This document shows positions 47,179 to 58,999 of a stretch of 64,000 nt of DNA, piece by piece. Within the stretch, counting starts at the first letter, position 1; every line of letters starts with the position of its first letter. Origin of the DNA: Branchiostoma floridae (Eukaryota > Chordata > Leptocardii > Amphioxiformes > Branchiostomatidae); assembly GCF_000003815.2 (NCBI RefSeq), contig NC_049988.1, positions 19,341,270-19,405,269 on the forward strand, in the 5' to 3' direction. The position numbers were made by a program, and so were the translations under genes. The notes below the pieces were generated by a model. That model was not told where the DNA came from. It worked only from the letters and a program-made list of their open reading frames with translations, and did not search any database.

Positions 47179-49252
47179 GGTTCGACTTGTCAGGTTTCTG
47201 CACAGCAAAAATACACGCCCTACCTCAGGCGTGGTCCGAAACGCAATGAGAAATATAGCCTAACCTGAAATAATTAGAAACCAGAGATGAAAGAAAATCA
47301 TATTGAGTGGGTGGAAAACAACACACGTTTTCCAGGTGAGACCAATCATACAGGCACGTAATCCTTTTCTTTGTTTGTTTGTTACATATTGAGAGAGAAG
47401 TATTGAAAACAACTTTTAAAATTTTGATCATGTTTGGAAAGCTATTAGATACATTGAAATGTATATGCACGCAAGGGAGAAAAACAATTTTTTTCTTATT
47501 TTTTTTGTTTTTCGTCTGACATTTTCCGTGTTTGTCACACAACAACTAGGGTATTTTGCCCAAGTGGCAAATTCAGGCTAAACTAGAGTTCGGCAAACTC
47601 CTACCTCCATGAAATATTTTGAACTTTTGTAAATCTTATGCACACGACTTGTACATTTACTTGATTTATTCATGGTGATGTTCATCATTGACTAACTGCT
47701 TAACATACACATGTCACAAGTTTAGAATTTCCATCATTAATCATTAAGCGGTTTTAAATCAGTTCCTCATATCGTATTACATGCAAGTGTGTCTTTAATC
47801 TACCCACACCGCACCTACCCACACTGCACAGCAAAAATACACGCCCTACCTCAGGCGTGGTCCAAAACGCAATCAGAATCTGAAGAAATTACAAATCAGA
47901 GATGAAAGAAAACCACATTGAGTGGGTGGAAAACAACACACGTTTTCCAGTTGAGACCAATCATACAGACACGTAATCCTTTTTTTTTTGTTTATTCGTT
48001 ACATATTGAAAGAGAAGTATCGAAAACAACTTTTAAACATTTGATCATGTTTGAAAAACTATCAGATACATTGAAATGTATGGGAGAAAAATTTGTTTTC
48101 TTCATTTTTTTGTTGTTCGTCTGATATTTTCGTCCCTTAACAAGTAGTCAGTCAACACACGCAAGAGTTTTTGCGTTAAGGTAATTTGTAGATTTTCTAC
48201 CGTGAATACATTTTTATTTTTTATTTTTTGCTCCAGCCAAATTCAAGTGGCAAACCAAGGCTCAACTAGAGTTCGGCAAACTCAAACCTCCATGAATCAA
48301 TTAGAACGTTTGTAAATATACTTGATTTATGCATGGTAATGTTCATCATTGATCATTCATCATTGAACATGGTAATGTTCAACATACACATATCACAAGT
48401 ATAAGATTCCCATCATTCATCATTAAGCGGTTTTAAATCAGTTCCTCATATAATACCACGTGCAAGTATGTCTTTTATCTATCCCCCAAGACCCGGTTCA
48501 CTGAGAGTGAAGACAATAAAGATGTGCAAGTTGAAGAATGGTAATGTGTTCAAAACAATATTCATGATTTCAATGTCTTCCTGCGACTTCCACATCTCTT
48601 CCACATCTCCACAGGATGTTTCTGCTCAAAGAATCTGTCTTAAAATGTCTTCTTGCTGGCAACATTATGCACTTTTTTTTCAAGACCTCAGAATGAAGAA
48701 TTTTTCGAAAGTGATCAAAAGATCAAAAGTATTGAATTCGAAGGTTACTTTGTGTTGTATGTTGTCATGTTTTAAACAATGTAGTGTTTTATTTAGACAA
48801 ACGCCTTAAACTCATTTGTGAACACGCGTTGTTATCAGCGAATTCAAAAAAATTCGGGAGACTTTGATTTAGCTCCAAGTGTTCTACCCTTTCAAAATGG
48901 TTTCCAGCGATAAATATTGGGCTTTAAACCACGATGATATTATTGTAGACTGAAGTCGTTTCGAAATTTTGTATGTAGGATATGGATTCAAGCTGTAGAG
49001 ACTTTTTTTAAAGATCTCACTTCGTTATTTGCGATGAACTCAATGATTTTGCTAAGGTTTGTACGTTTGTGTCACGTCACAGCAATAGTCTAATTTCGCA
49101 GTGTTGCTATCGGCGGTCAAAAGAAAACACGTTGTACACCAAGCAAGGCACTGGTTAATTCTAAATCTCAATATTTGCCATTACAAAGATTTTCAAAAAA
49201 CAAACCCACTTCTTATCTGTACAGTTGAAATATTTTCACAAAAAATATTTAC

Positions 49253-49292
49253 CTGTGTCAGCAGTTTGGGACTGCTGTCGATCTCCTGTTAT
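49253..49292 (-). pseudogene. Distal duplicate of type A first exon, ATG lost
   Basis: ACCATAACAGGAGATCGACA: the initiator reads ATA and one Gln codon has become Arg. The donor CAG|GTAAAT is intact. Confidence 0.6.
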
Positions 49293-50755
49293 GGTGCGAC
49301 TTTTCAGGTTTTTGTACAGCAAAAATACACGCCCTGCGTCAGGCGTGGTCCGAAACACATTGGAAAATATAGTCTAACCTGAAGTAATTAGAAACCAGAG
49401 ATGAAAGAAAATCATATAAACTGGGTGGTAAACAACGCACGTTTTCTAGTTGAGACCAATCATACCGTCACGTAATGATTTTATTCTTCGTTCAATATTG
49501 AAAGAGAGGTATCGAAAACAACTTTTGAAATTATTTTTTTGATCATGTTTGGAAAATAATCAGCTACATTGAAATGCATATGTAAGCATGGGAGAAAAAC
49601 AATTTTTGTTTGTTCGTCTGACATTTTCCGTGTTCGTCACACTGCAAGTAGTCGGTCAACACACGTAAGATTTTGCATTAACACAATTTATAGATTTTTT
49701 ACCGTGAATACATTTTCATTTGTGACTTTTGCCCAGGCAAAACTCAAGTGGCAAACCCATTCTTAACTAGAATTCGGCGACCTTATACCTCCATGAAATA
49801 TTTAGAGCTTTTGTAAATATCATGCATATGCCTTGTACATTTACATGATTTATGCATGGTGATGTTCATCATTGACACATGTCACAATTATAAAATTCCC
49901 TTCATTAATCATTAAGCGGTTTTAAACCAGATGCCCATTTGCATGTCATACCACATGTAAGTGATCATGAGTCTTGAATGATAAGGTAATGTACCCCCCC
50001 CACCCACTCCCCCCCACCCCCCACCCCCCACCCACCAAAAAAACCGTTTTACTGTTTTGGACTTTTGAAGATCTCACTGGGAGTGAAGACAATAAAGCTA
50101 TGGAAGTTGAAGAATGGTAATGTGTTCAAAACAATGTTCATCTTTTAAATGTCTTCTTGCGACTTCCACATCTCTGTACAGGATGTTTCTGCTCAAAGTA
50201 TATGTCTTTAAATGTCTTCTTGCTGGCAACGTTATGCACTTTTGCACTTTTTTAAGACCTTAGAATCAAGAATGTTTCCAAAGTAATCAAAAGACCAAAA
50301 GTATTGAATTCGAAGGTTACATTTTGTTAGCCATAAACTCATTTGTGAACAATTGTCGTTATATATGACTCTAATTTAGCTCCCAGTGTTCGACCTTTTT
50401 GAAATGGTTCCCAGTGATAAATATTGGGATTTAAATAACGATGATATAATAGTAGACTGAAGTTGTTTCGGAATTTTGTATGGAGAATATGGATTCAGGC
50501 TGTAGATTATGTTTTTAAGAATATCTTAAGTCGTTATTTGCGATGAACTCAATGGTTTTGATAAAGTCTGTACGGTTGTATGACGTCACAGCAATAGTAT
50601 AATTTGGCAGTGTTGCTATCGGCAGTCAAAAGAAAACACGTTGTACACCAAGCAAGGCACTGGGTAATTCTAAATCTCAATATTTTCCATTACATAGATT
50701 TCAGAAAACCAAACCCACTTCTTATCTGTACAGTTAAGATATTTTCACAATTTAC

Positions 50756-50795
50756 CTGTGTCAGCAGTTTGGGACTGCTGTTGTTCTCCTGTTAT
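50756..50795 (-). pseudogene. Distal duplicate of type A first exon, ATG lost
   Basis: ACCATAACAGGAGAACAACA: the initiator reads ATA, and Asp has become Glu. The donor CAG|GTAAAT is intact. Confidence 0.6.
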
Positions 50796-52590
50796 GGTGC
50801 GACTTGTCAGGTTTCTGCACAGCAAAAATGCACGCCCTACCTCATGCGTGGTCCGAAACGCAATGAGAAATATAGTCTATCCTGAAGTGATTAGAAACCA
50901 GAGATGAAAGAAAATCATATAAACTGGGTGGAAAACAACGCACGTTTTCCAGTTGAGACCAATCATACAGTCACGTAATGATTTTTTTCTTCTTTGTTGA
51001 ATATTGAAAGAGAGGTGTTGAAAACAACTTTTCGATCATGTTTGGAAAACAATCAGATGCATTTGAAAAGTATATGCACGAATGGGAGAAAAACAAATAT
51101 TTGTTGTTCGTCTGACATTTTCCGTGTTCGTCACACAACAAGTAGTCAGTCAACACACGTAAAAATTTTTGCGTTGACGCAATTTATAGATTTTCTATCG
51201 TGACTACATTTTCATTTGTGAATTTTGCCCAATCAAAACTCAAGCGGTAAACCCAGGCTTAACTAGAGTTTAGCGACCTTATGCCTCCATGAAATATCTA
51301 GAGCTTTTGTAAATTTTATGCAATTGACTTGTACATTTACATGATTTATGAATTCGAATGGTGATGTTCATTATTGAAACATGTCATATATAGAATTCGC
51401 TTCATTAATCATTAAGTGGTTTTAAATCAGTTGCTCATTTGCATATCATACCACTTGCAAGTGATCATGAGACTTGAATACCCTATTTGAATGTTCTATT
51501 TATTCTGATCATTTGTACTGTGAGGTTTCGTGGCGTAGTTTTTTTTTTCTATAATATATTAATTTTTATCACCAAGGAGATTTTGTTGTCACTATACGGT
51601 CATACTTTTGTAACTTACAAGTTACAAGGTAAGAAAACGGCTCAACTGCAGTATCAAATATGCCGCTCTACTTAACTAGCAAACTATAAAAATGAATTTT
51701 GACAAAAGCAAAAAGAGTACGTAGTTCTAAAACTCACAACTTGGACCTTGTAACAAGTTAAAAAGACATCTCTGATGACCCGGTGTACAATGGCTGTAGT
51801 AAGTCTCAAATATATGCCTTATGTACTCAAGTCGTGTTGTCTGTGATTCCTCATTCCGTCCTTTTATTCTATATAGCCACCATGTGAAGGGAGCAGCTCA
51901 AAATATATATTGCCGTTATCTAACAGTCAGTAATCGACAGACAATAGGTGCGAAATATTTTCCCAGCCCTCGCGTCCTCGCGTGCCACCAGTTTGGTGTT
52001 AATTAGTTATTCTGCATCTAAAATAACCGACTCCATGAGCGTTGATCTCACTAGGGATCTAGTTCATGTCATTCAGAGACGACAGCCCCCCTCCAAGACA
52101 ATGAAACAATTTAGTGTTTTATTTAGACAAACGCCTTAAACTCGTTTATGAACACGTGTTGTAATCAGCGAATTCACAAAAATTCGGGAGACTTTGATTT
52201 AGCTCCCAATGTTCTACCCTTTCAAAATGGTTTCCAGCGATAAATATTGGGATTTAAACCACGATGATATAATTGTAGACTAAAGTCGTTTCGAAATTTT
52301 GTATGGAGGATATGGATTCAAGCTGTAGATTTTTTTTGAAAGTCATAAAGAAGATTTAAAGTCGTTATTTGCGATGAACTCAGAGGTTTTTATAAAGTTT
52401 GCACGGCTGTGTGACGTCACAGCAATAGTTTAATTCGGCAGTGTTGCTATCGGCGGTCAAAAAAAACACGTTGTACACCAAGCAAGGCACTGGGTAATTC
52501 TGAATATCAATGTTTGCCATTACATAGATTTTGGAAAACCAAACCCACTTCTTATCTGTACAGTTAAGATATTTTCACAAAAATATTTAC

Positions 52591-52630
52591 CTGTGTCAGC
52601 AGTTTGGGACTGCTGTTGTTCTCCTGTTAT
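52591..52630 (-). pseudogene. Most distal duplicate of type A first exon, ATG lost
   Basis: It carries the same ATAACAGGAGAACAACA form as the copy at 50756, so these two derive from one already mutated unit. The donor is intact. Confidence 0.6.
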
Positions 52631-53228
52631 GGTGCGACTTGTCAGGCTTCTGCACAGCAAAAATACACGCCCTGTGTCAGGCGTGGTCCGAGACACAATG
52701 AGAAATATAGCCTAACCTGAAGTAATTAGAAACCAGAGATGAAAGAAAATCATATTGAGTGGGTGGCAAACAACGCACGTTTTCCAGTTGAGACCAATCA
52801 TACAGTCACGTAATCCTTTTTTCTTTGTTAAATATTGAAAAAGAGGTATCGAAAACAACTTTTGAAGAAATTGATTTTTTGATCATGATTGGAAAACAGA
52901 TACATTGAAAAGTATATGCGAGCATGGTAGAAAAACATGTTTTTGTTGTTCGTCTGACATTTTCCATGTTCGTCACACAGCAAGTAGTCTGTTTTTGATA
53001 AGAATAAGTTTGTTTGATAAGAAAATAAGAAGTTTTTCAAATTTAAACCTAGTTTAACAGCCAGTATAATTAATTAAGCAGATGCGACTGTCCATGGTAC
53101 TGAAAATGTCATCTAATACGGGTTACTCTACGGTATCCTTTACTGGATGAATCATTGTACTTACTTTAACATGGGGTCAACAATTTCAACAATATCGCCA
53201 TGACGGACATTGCAGACATACTGCTCTT

Positions 53229-53481
53229 TGGATGCACTCTCACTTCACTTGCGTCAAGCTTGCGTCACTGTGTGGTTCGTTCACTGCGTCACTGTTTTGT
53301 TATTTTCTCCGATTTGTTTATTAATTTAGAAATTGCGTAATACCTAAAACTATGACTTAGAAGACGACAAAATACGCAAAAATAAAAATAAAAAGATTGT
53401 TCGTTATCTCTGAAAGTCGTTAAGCATCTTTCGAACCCCGCAGTGACGCAAGCATGACGGAAGTCTAATGAGAAGGCACCT
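53229..53481. mobile_element. MITE copy (GCACTCTCACTTCACTTGCGTCA terminus family)
   Basis: The left end has TGCACTCTCACTTCAC then TTGCGTCAAGCTTGCGTCAC. The right end has CCCCGCAGTGACGCAAGCAT and a damaged GAAGGCACCT terminus. It occupies the position equivalent to 14205-14411, so the insertion predates that duplication. Confidence 0.6.
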
Positions 53482-53499
53482 TTAGGTACACGAGGTGAT

Positions 53500-55048
53500 G
53501 GTTATGCGCTTTGAATCGTGGGATGCCATGAAATTGGAGTTAAACATGCCGATATGCCTGTTTTTTTCTTTGCTTTTTTAAATGGGGACTAGAAAAAATT
53601 TATATTTATTTATTTTATATTTTGGAAGATGACAACATAATTGAAAAGTTTCACCTGCTCAATAGGCATGAATACGCAAACGAAGATGCGTTGAGAACAT
53701 ATAGTGATGAAAGCACAATGCAATACATTATCAAATGAGAGAGATAGACAATTCAAATGTTCTGAATGCGTAGCCGTAATGATGCAGCATAGATCATTTC
53801 TGACGATTTTTGAAATTCTTTTCATGGATGAAATAAAATACGTCGATGAAGATTAGACATCCAGGTAATACGATATATCACTGCCGAAAGATAGTGGATG
53901 CTATCTGAAACGTCTGACCGTTTTCCAAATCATATCCAGTTGCTTGAGTAACTGCTTTTTGGCACGATGTAGTAAAATATTTACCAGCAGGCCCATCCGC
54001 AGAGGCTGCGGCATGTTCATGTGATAGAGTAGCTGTGCCTGAGCTGGACTATGTGTTGGTGAGGCAGGCCCATGAGCCAGAGGTCACGCGAGGACATTCC
54101 ACACCTCAGTGTAGAATGAGGTAGAGTTAAACTCAGACGATGCTGTAATATCTCTTGAAAATGATGACATCATACCACTCCCAAATATCTGGACCACCGA
54201 TGTCGTTTCCCATCATATGCAGATTATCAAGATCTCGTTAAATATCGAAATGTGTAAAAGTTGCAGACTTATAGTTATAATATGCTCATATATTTTTGGA
54301 GCTGAACTGCTGTTTCTTAAAGTATTGGTGTTCTTTCTCTTTTTTTGTATAATTTTCTTCCTAAATATGTTTCATTGGACTCACGTATCTTCCTGCCTGT
54401 CCGTGTCACGTGCATTATTGTACACCATTATTGTCATATCAGTATCGAACCCACTCTTGGAAAAATACCAAGTGCACCCTTATTTTATTTTCACCAGAAA
54501 TACATTTAAGTGAGCGAATTAACTACACGCTATACTAGTCATCAACTGCACATATGGCGCTCTGCAATAACAGAATACAGAAATGCAGAACTTTCAATGT
54601 AACATGCTTATATCCTGTAGTGTTCTTCTAACATGTCTACCTCCATATTCATAACATATGATATGATATTTCATGATAATGTAAATCATGCATTGCAAAA
54701 ATCGTATCTCTCCCCCCCATCTCTCTCTCTTAACTTAAACTTTGACAACTTAATTATTTCTAATATGTCGTCCGCAGATACAACCGTTGTAACGTTCTAC
54801 ATACTGGCATGAAGTATATATTGTAGGCCTTTTCAACTTAATAGAACTTGCAACTACCATTATTGACCATCTCTGTACTATATATAATATTGTAACATGC
54901 AATAATGTTTTTTCTACCATATTGCTACCATATGTCATTATCACTATATATACCTTATAACATTTAATGTATGTGCTATATGTACAATTACGTCACAGGC
55001 TGCACTCTCCTAGCGTTTTTATATCATGAACAGATTACAAGATTATTT
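53500..55048. repeat. Spacer between the gene 4 array and gene 5
   Basis: It matches 14430-15600 and 29163-30010 in pieces (GAACTGCTG, CCACTCTTGGAAA). It lacks the GT microsatellite found 3' of genes 1-4. No gene is supported. Confidence 0.55.
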
Positions 55049-58000
55049 CTAAGGAGCAGGTCTGATCTTCATGACAGAAGACTTGATGGAGTACCGGTGA
55101 GCTGTCCACGGCCACCATTGTATACCATGTTCATGAGTCCCCCCACCGCCATGCTTGTAAAGCTGGTTCAGGTTAACTTGGTCACAACCAACATACCACC
55201 AACCACCATGACCGCCAAAGTCAGTTGCGCAGTTAGCGCCCGAAGCATCGTCGTTATCCTGGTCGTGTGTTGAAAATCTGCTACCATCATGATAACTTAA
55301 CCCTAACCCACCATCCCCAGCAGTGCCGCTATAGGCACCAACATGCAGACGGTACTTTGCTGCTTCATCCTCGATATAGAACCTATCATATTCAGCGTAT
55401 ACCGTTCCCGAGGACCAATTGTCGAGATCAATGCGCAGAAGGTATACCTTCTCGTTAGAGATCTGATAGATCTTGTCGTTTCCGAGCCAAAACTCACCAA
55501 CAAGAGCCCCAAACCCATTTTTGTAAGTTTCCCAGTCATTAGCAAAATCTACGGAACCGTCGAAGCGCTTCTGGAGGACAGTCCAGCCGCCGATCCCGGC
55601 TTCCATCTCACAGTAGACCTGAAACGAGGCTCCGGCGGCGTCTGGCTGGATGGTGTACACACTGCTGATGGTATGGCCTGCCTTGTAGATGTCGTCACAA
55701 TCTGTAAGTCATTTTGAGTTACAATTTGACTCACATGCACAAAAAGGAAACATGAAAGGACGTTTATTTCACACATAAAGTGCACTTACCATGTCTACAA
55801 TGAGCTTACGAAAGTCGGTGTTGGCAGAAAATTCAGGTCAAATATTAAGTATAAAGATTATAACAAACCTAGAAGAAAAGACAGGTCGATAGAGATTATA
55901 TGTACCTCTCAGCGGGTTGACACCGTAACTGGAACAATTACAGCTTCCTGGTGGTCCAGGGAGTCCGTCACTGCCGTCCCGGCCGTCTGAACCGTTGGCT
56001 CCGGGTGAGCCCTCGGGACCAGGTGGACCCTCGGGACCGGTTGGGCCCTCGGGACCCTCGGGACCGGTTGGACCCTCGGGTCCGGTAGGGCCCTCGGGAC
56101 CGGGTGGGCCAGGGGGTCCGGGTTGGCTACATGACCCAGATGAGGCAGGCGGACCAGGAAGACCTGGCGGCCCGGCAGGACCTGGAATCCCATCGCGACC
56201 GTCACGACCGCTGGGGCCAACAGGTCCGCCTACGCCGGGCATCCCCGGAGCACCCTGTGCACAGCCTGCACGGCAAAGTAAAGAGTAATGAAACATTGCT
56301 ACATGTGGCAATATTTTGTCCTAATGTGATGTGCCTTTCACTATGACAAAGTCTGTATTCACCATAATAGACGTTTTGCTGCTCCAGTGCTAAGTAATGA
56401 GTCAACAATACTGCATATGGCTACTTGTATTTATGGCAGAGTGTAAAAAAACTAAGGCTGCACTCTCACTGCACTTGCGTCAAACTTGCGTCACTGCGGG
56501 GTTCGAAAGATACTGAAAGAATTTTCTTACTCTTTGTGTACTTTTTCGTCTTCTAAGTCATACGTTTCCGGATTACGCAATGATTTATAAAAGAAATTGG
56601 AGAAAATTACAAAACAATGACGCAGTGAAGGAACCCCGCAGTGACGCAAGCTTGACGCAAGTGCAGTGAGAGTGAACCTTAAGAGGGGACTTGATCTGCA
56701 ACATTTGGGCAACTTCAATCCACAATATAACTTCGGTACTACTACTATCGCAGCGCAAAGGACTCTTACGGCATGGCATGTCTCATGGGAAACCATTGAA
56801 GGGTGCAATGTGAACATATTGGTACGTTAACCAAAGGTGGGAAGGCTTTGAATGTTGACAAAGGACAAATGTGTTTTCATGGCTGCAAACGTAAGGAGGT
56901 ATGGAGGAGTTTCGGGCTTGATTTAATTTGTAAATTTTACTTCAATGTACTCCCAAGACAGGGGGGATTTGTTTGTTTGTTTATTTCTTTGCTAAGTTCG
57001 TCCTTACCTCCGAACGGCAGAGTCAGGCTGTTCGCAGCTCTCTTCGCCCTGTGGTGCATGCCGGGATCAGGACCGAAGGCACCATCCGCCGACTGGAAGA
57101 GATTCGGAACAGAAATTAACTGACTTACTGTACCACACTGCACTGTACTTTCGTTACCATGCAGTGATATGCTACATCATAGAATAAATTACACTAGAGT
57201 GTAGTATAGTATTATATCTTTTATAGTTTGATATAGTTCGTGTCGTTACCAAAAAATAACACAATTTCGCCTGGGTCTTCAATGTTGTTTTCATTTCAAT
57301 AAACACTTCCTTCCTTCCTTCCTTCCTTCCTTCCTTCCTTCCTTCCTTCCTTCCTTCCTTCCTTCCTTCCTTCCTTCCTTCCTTCCTTCCTTCTTTCCTT
57401 CCTTCCTTCCTTCCTTCCTTCCTTCCTTCCTTCCTTCCTCCCCTCCCTCCCTCCCTTCCTTCCTTCCTTCCGTCCTTCCTTCCTTCGTTCCGTTCTTCCT
57501 TCCTTCATTCTTTCTTTCTTTTTCTTTCTTTCTTTCTTTTTTTCTTTCTTTCTTTCTTTCTTCTCTTTCTTTCTTTCTTTCTTTCTCTTTCTTTCTTTCT
57601 TTCTTTGTTCTTCAGTCATCGACCCATCCATTTATTCATTAAGTATTTTAAACTACATGTATACAACACAAGCTTTTGCTAAACTCTTACTACACGTTGT
57701 CAAACAATACTTTACCATGCTAATCTATCTTACAGACTAGACTAGCACAGTACTGTACATGGCTTTGCTTTGACTAAGCATATATTGCGCAATTCGCATC
57801 ATATGCATGCTTATCTGCACTACAAGTATGTAGTCGTTGTTTTACAGCTTGCAATCAAGTAGTGCTTGTCCACTATAACTGTCTAATTGATTTTGATTCA
57901 TGCAAAAATGTCCTAAAACAGTTTCCTGGTTTTGAGCAAAGTGGTTTTTGTACAGGGCTGAGAACAGCTAATGTATACTTTACTTTTAGAATTAAAAATG

Positions 58001-58599
58001 GACATAACACATAGATAATGCAACCATCTGCAGGTTTTGTCAATCGTCTCTTCCCGACATGTCACAAGTCAACAATACCCTGTCTGATGTTTGGCTAGTT
58101 CAATTAATTCACTCAATTAGATCTAATCTAGTAAATGTCAGAGTGCAAGAAGTAGCCTTCTGTATTTTTACGAGTTACGCACAAGTGACTTTATATCTAA
58201 TTCATACTTTTGAACAAGACAAGACTTTGGTTCAATTTGCTTGAAGGTTAGCCATACACAGTTCGTACACAAGTATCTTAATTAGTCATCTAAAGAAGGT
58301 GAGTTTGCTGACATTCTTACCTCAGTGCTCTCCATACGATTGTTGTTTTCCCAGGACTTGTCTTTAGTCAAAGCCTTCAATTTCGTCTCCAGGGACACAA
58401 ACCGCTCGTCGTTCGCAGACAGCAGTTGCTTGAGTTGCCAGTTCTGCAGCGCCAGCACAACCAGTGCCGAGACGACCAAGATAGCGCCTACGGCACAGGC
58501 TGCCTGGACTGCCGCCGACCGCACTCGGGACCTCCGGTCAGCATACACGGGCCCGGCAAGCCTCAGGTCCCCGTTCATCATCAGCTTCTCTGTACTCAT
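55049..58599 (-). CDS. Gene 5 (type B): ficolin-like type II membrane protein with long collagen segment
   Basis: Exons, in gene order: 58599-58321 (ATG, 93 codons), 57092-57008 (linker), 56265-55906 (collagen, 120 codons), 55701-55049 (FReD, TAG). All junctions are GT-AG and in phase, giving 458 aa. Exon 1 has [21 protein letters not shown], a helix near residues 27-51, and [20 protein letters not shown] as stalk. The linker reads [11 protein letters not shown], a furin-like site. The collagen exon is the longest in the array, with repeated [12 protein letters not shown] triplet pairs, one ASSGSCSQP break, and a terminal SCNCSS. The FReD has [26 protein letters not shown] and KIRPAP. It is more like the FReD of gene 2 (DNDDASG, WTAHR) than that of gene 3, which suggests exon exchange between types. 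The intron between linker and collagen holds a MITE. Confidence 0.88.
56455..56679. mobile_element. MITE with ~55-bp inverted termini in gene 5 intron
   Basis: The left arm AGGCTGCACTCTCACTGCAC, with TTGCGTCAAACTTGCGTCAC and TGCGGGGTTC, pairs with the right arm GAACCCCGCAGTGACGCAAG, then CTTGACGCAAGTGCAGTGAG and AGTGAACCT. A TA flanks each end (56453-56454 and 56680-56681). This is the best preserved copy of the family. Confidence 0.75.
57305..57606. repeat. (TTCC)n / (TTTC)n microsatellite in gene 5 first intron
   Basis: About 300 bp of TTCC grading into TTTC repeats. The Lys/Glu/Arg-rich minus-strand frame is an artefact. Gene 3 lacks the expansion. Confidence 0.97.
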
Positions 58600-58899
58600 C
58601 TTTTACAACTTAAGGGCAATTAAGCAAGGCTTCAATACAATAAAGTTATGATAGTTTTAAGCAAACTGAAGCAAATTCTACCCTTAAACTCTGAGGCACT
58701 GCGCTGACTGGCTGTATGCAGTAGCCCTCGCAGTAGCCCTCAGCGACTGAAGATATATTTTGAGTAAACGTTAAGATATAATCTTCCAGAACCTTGTCGA
58801 ACAAGAAACTGGGAAAATCCCTTGTAGTTTTTTTTCTTGGAACAGTGTCGTTCCCTATTGGTTGTCAGCCCCGCTATTTCCTCATACGTCATGAGTGTG

Positions 58900-58911
58900 C
58901 ATATATAATGA
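58900..58911 (-). promoter_or_regulatory. Putative TATA box of gene 5
   Basis: The gene strand reads CATTATATATGCACAC, about 300 bp upstream of the ATG, identical to the element upstream of gene 3. Confidence 0.4.
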
Positions 58912-58999
58912 CTGATTAAAGTTGTTTTCGTCTAAAGTCAGGAGCGCTCTGTTGAATCCCGCCAGGTGACACGGGTCACAGTTCAAACTAATCAGAAAA

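Larger units (their letters stand above)
47200..53100 (-). repeat. Tandem first-exon units upstream of gene 4 (five units, one without exon)
   Basis: First-exon positions are 47136 (functional), 49253, 50756 and 52591. A partial unit at 47838-48460 lacks the exon. Spacing is about 1.5-1.8 kb. The block order is as in the gene 1 array. The segment 51480-52110 inside the last spacer has no counterpart and looks inserted. No other gene is seen. Confidence 0.78.

Noticed and set aside
57296-57631. Lys/Glu/Gly/Arg-rich minus-strand frame of 111 codons
   Set aside because: It is entirely a TTCC/TTTC microsatellite inside a gene 5 intron.
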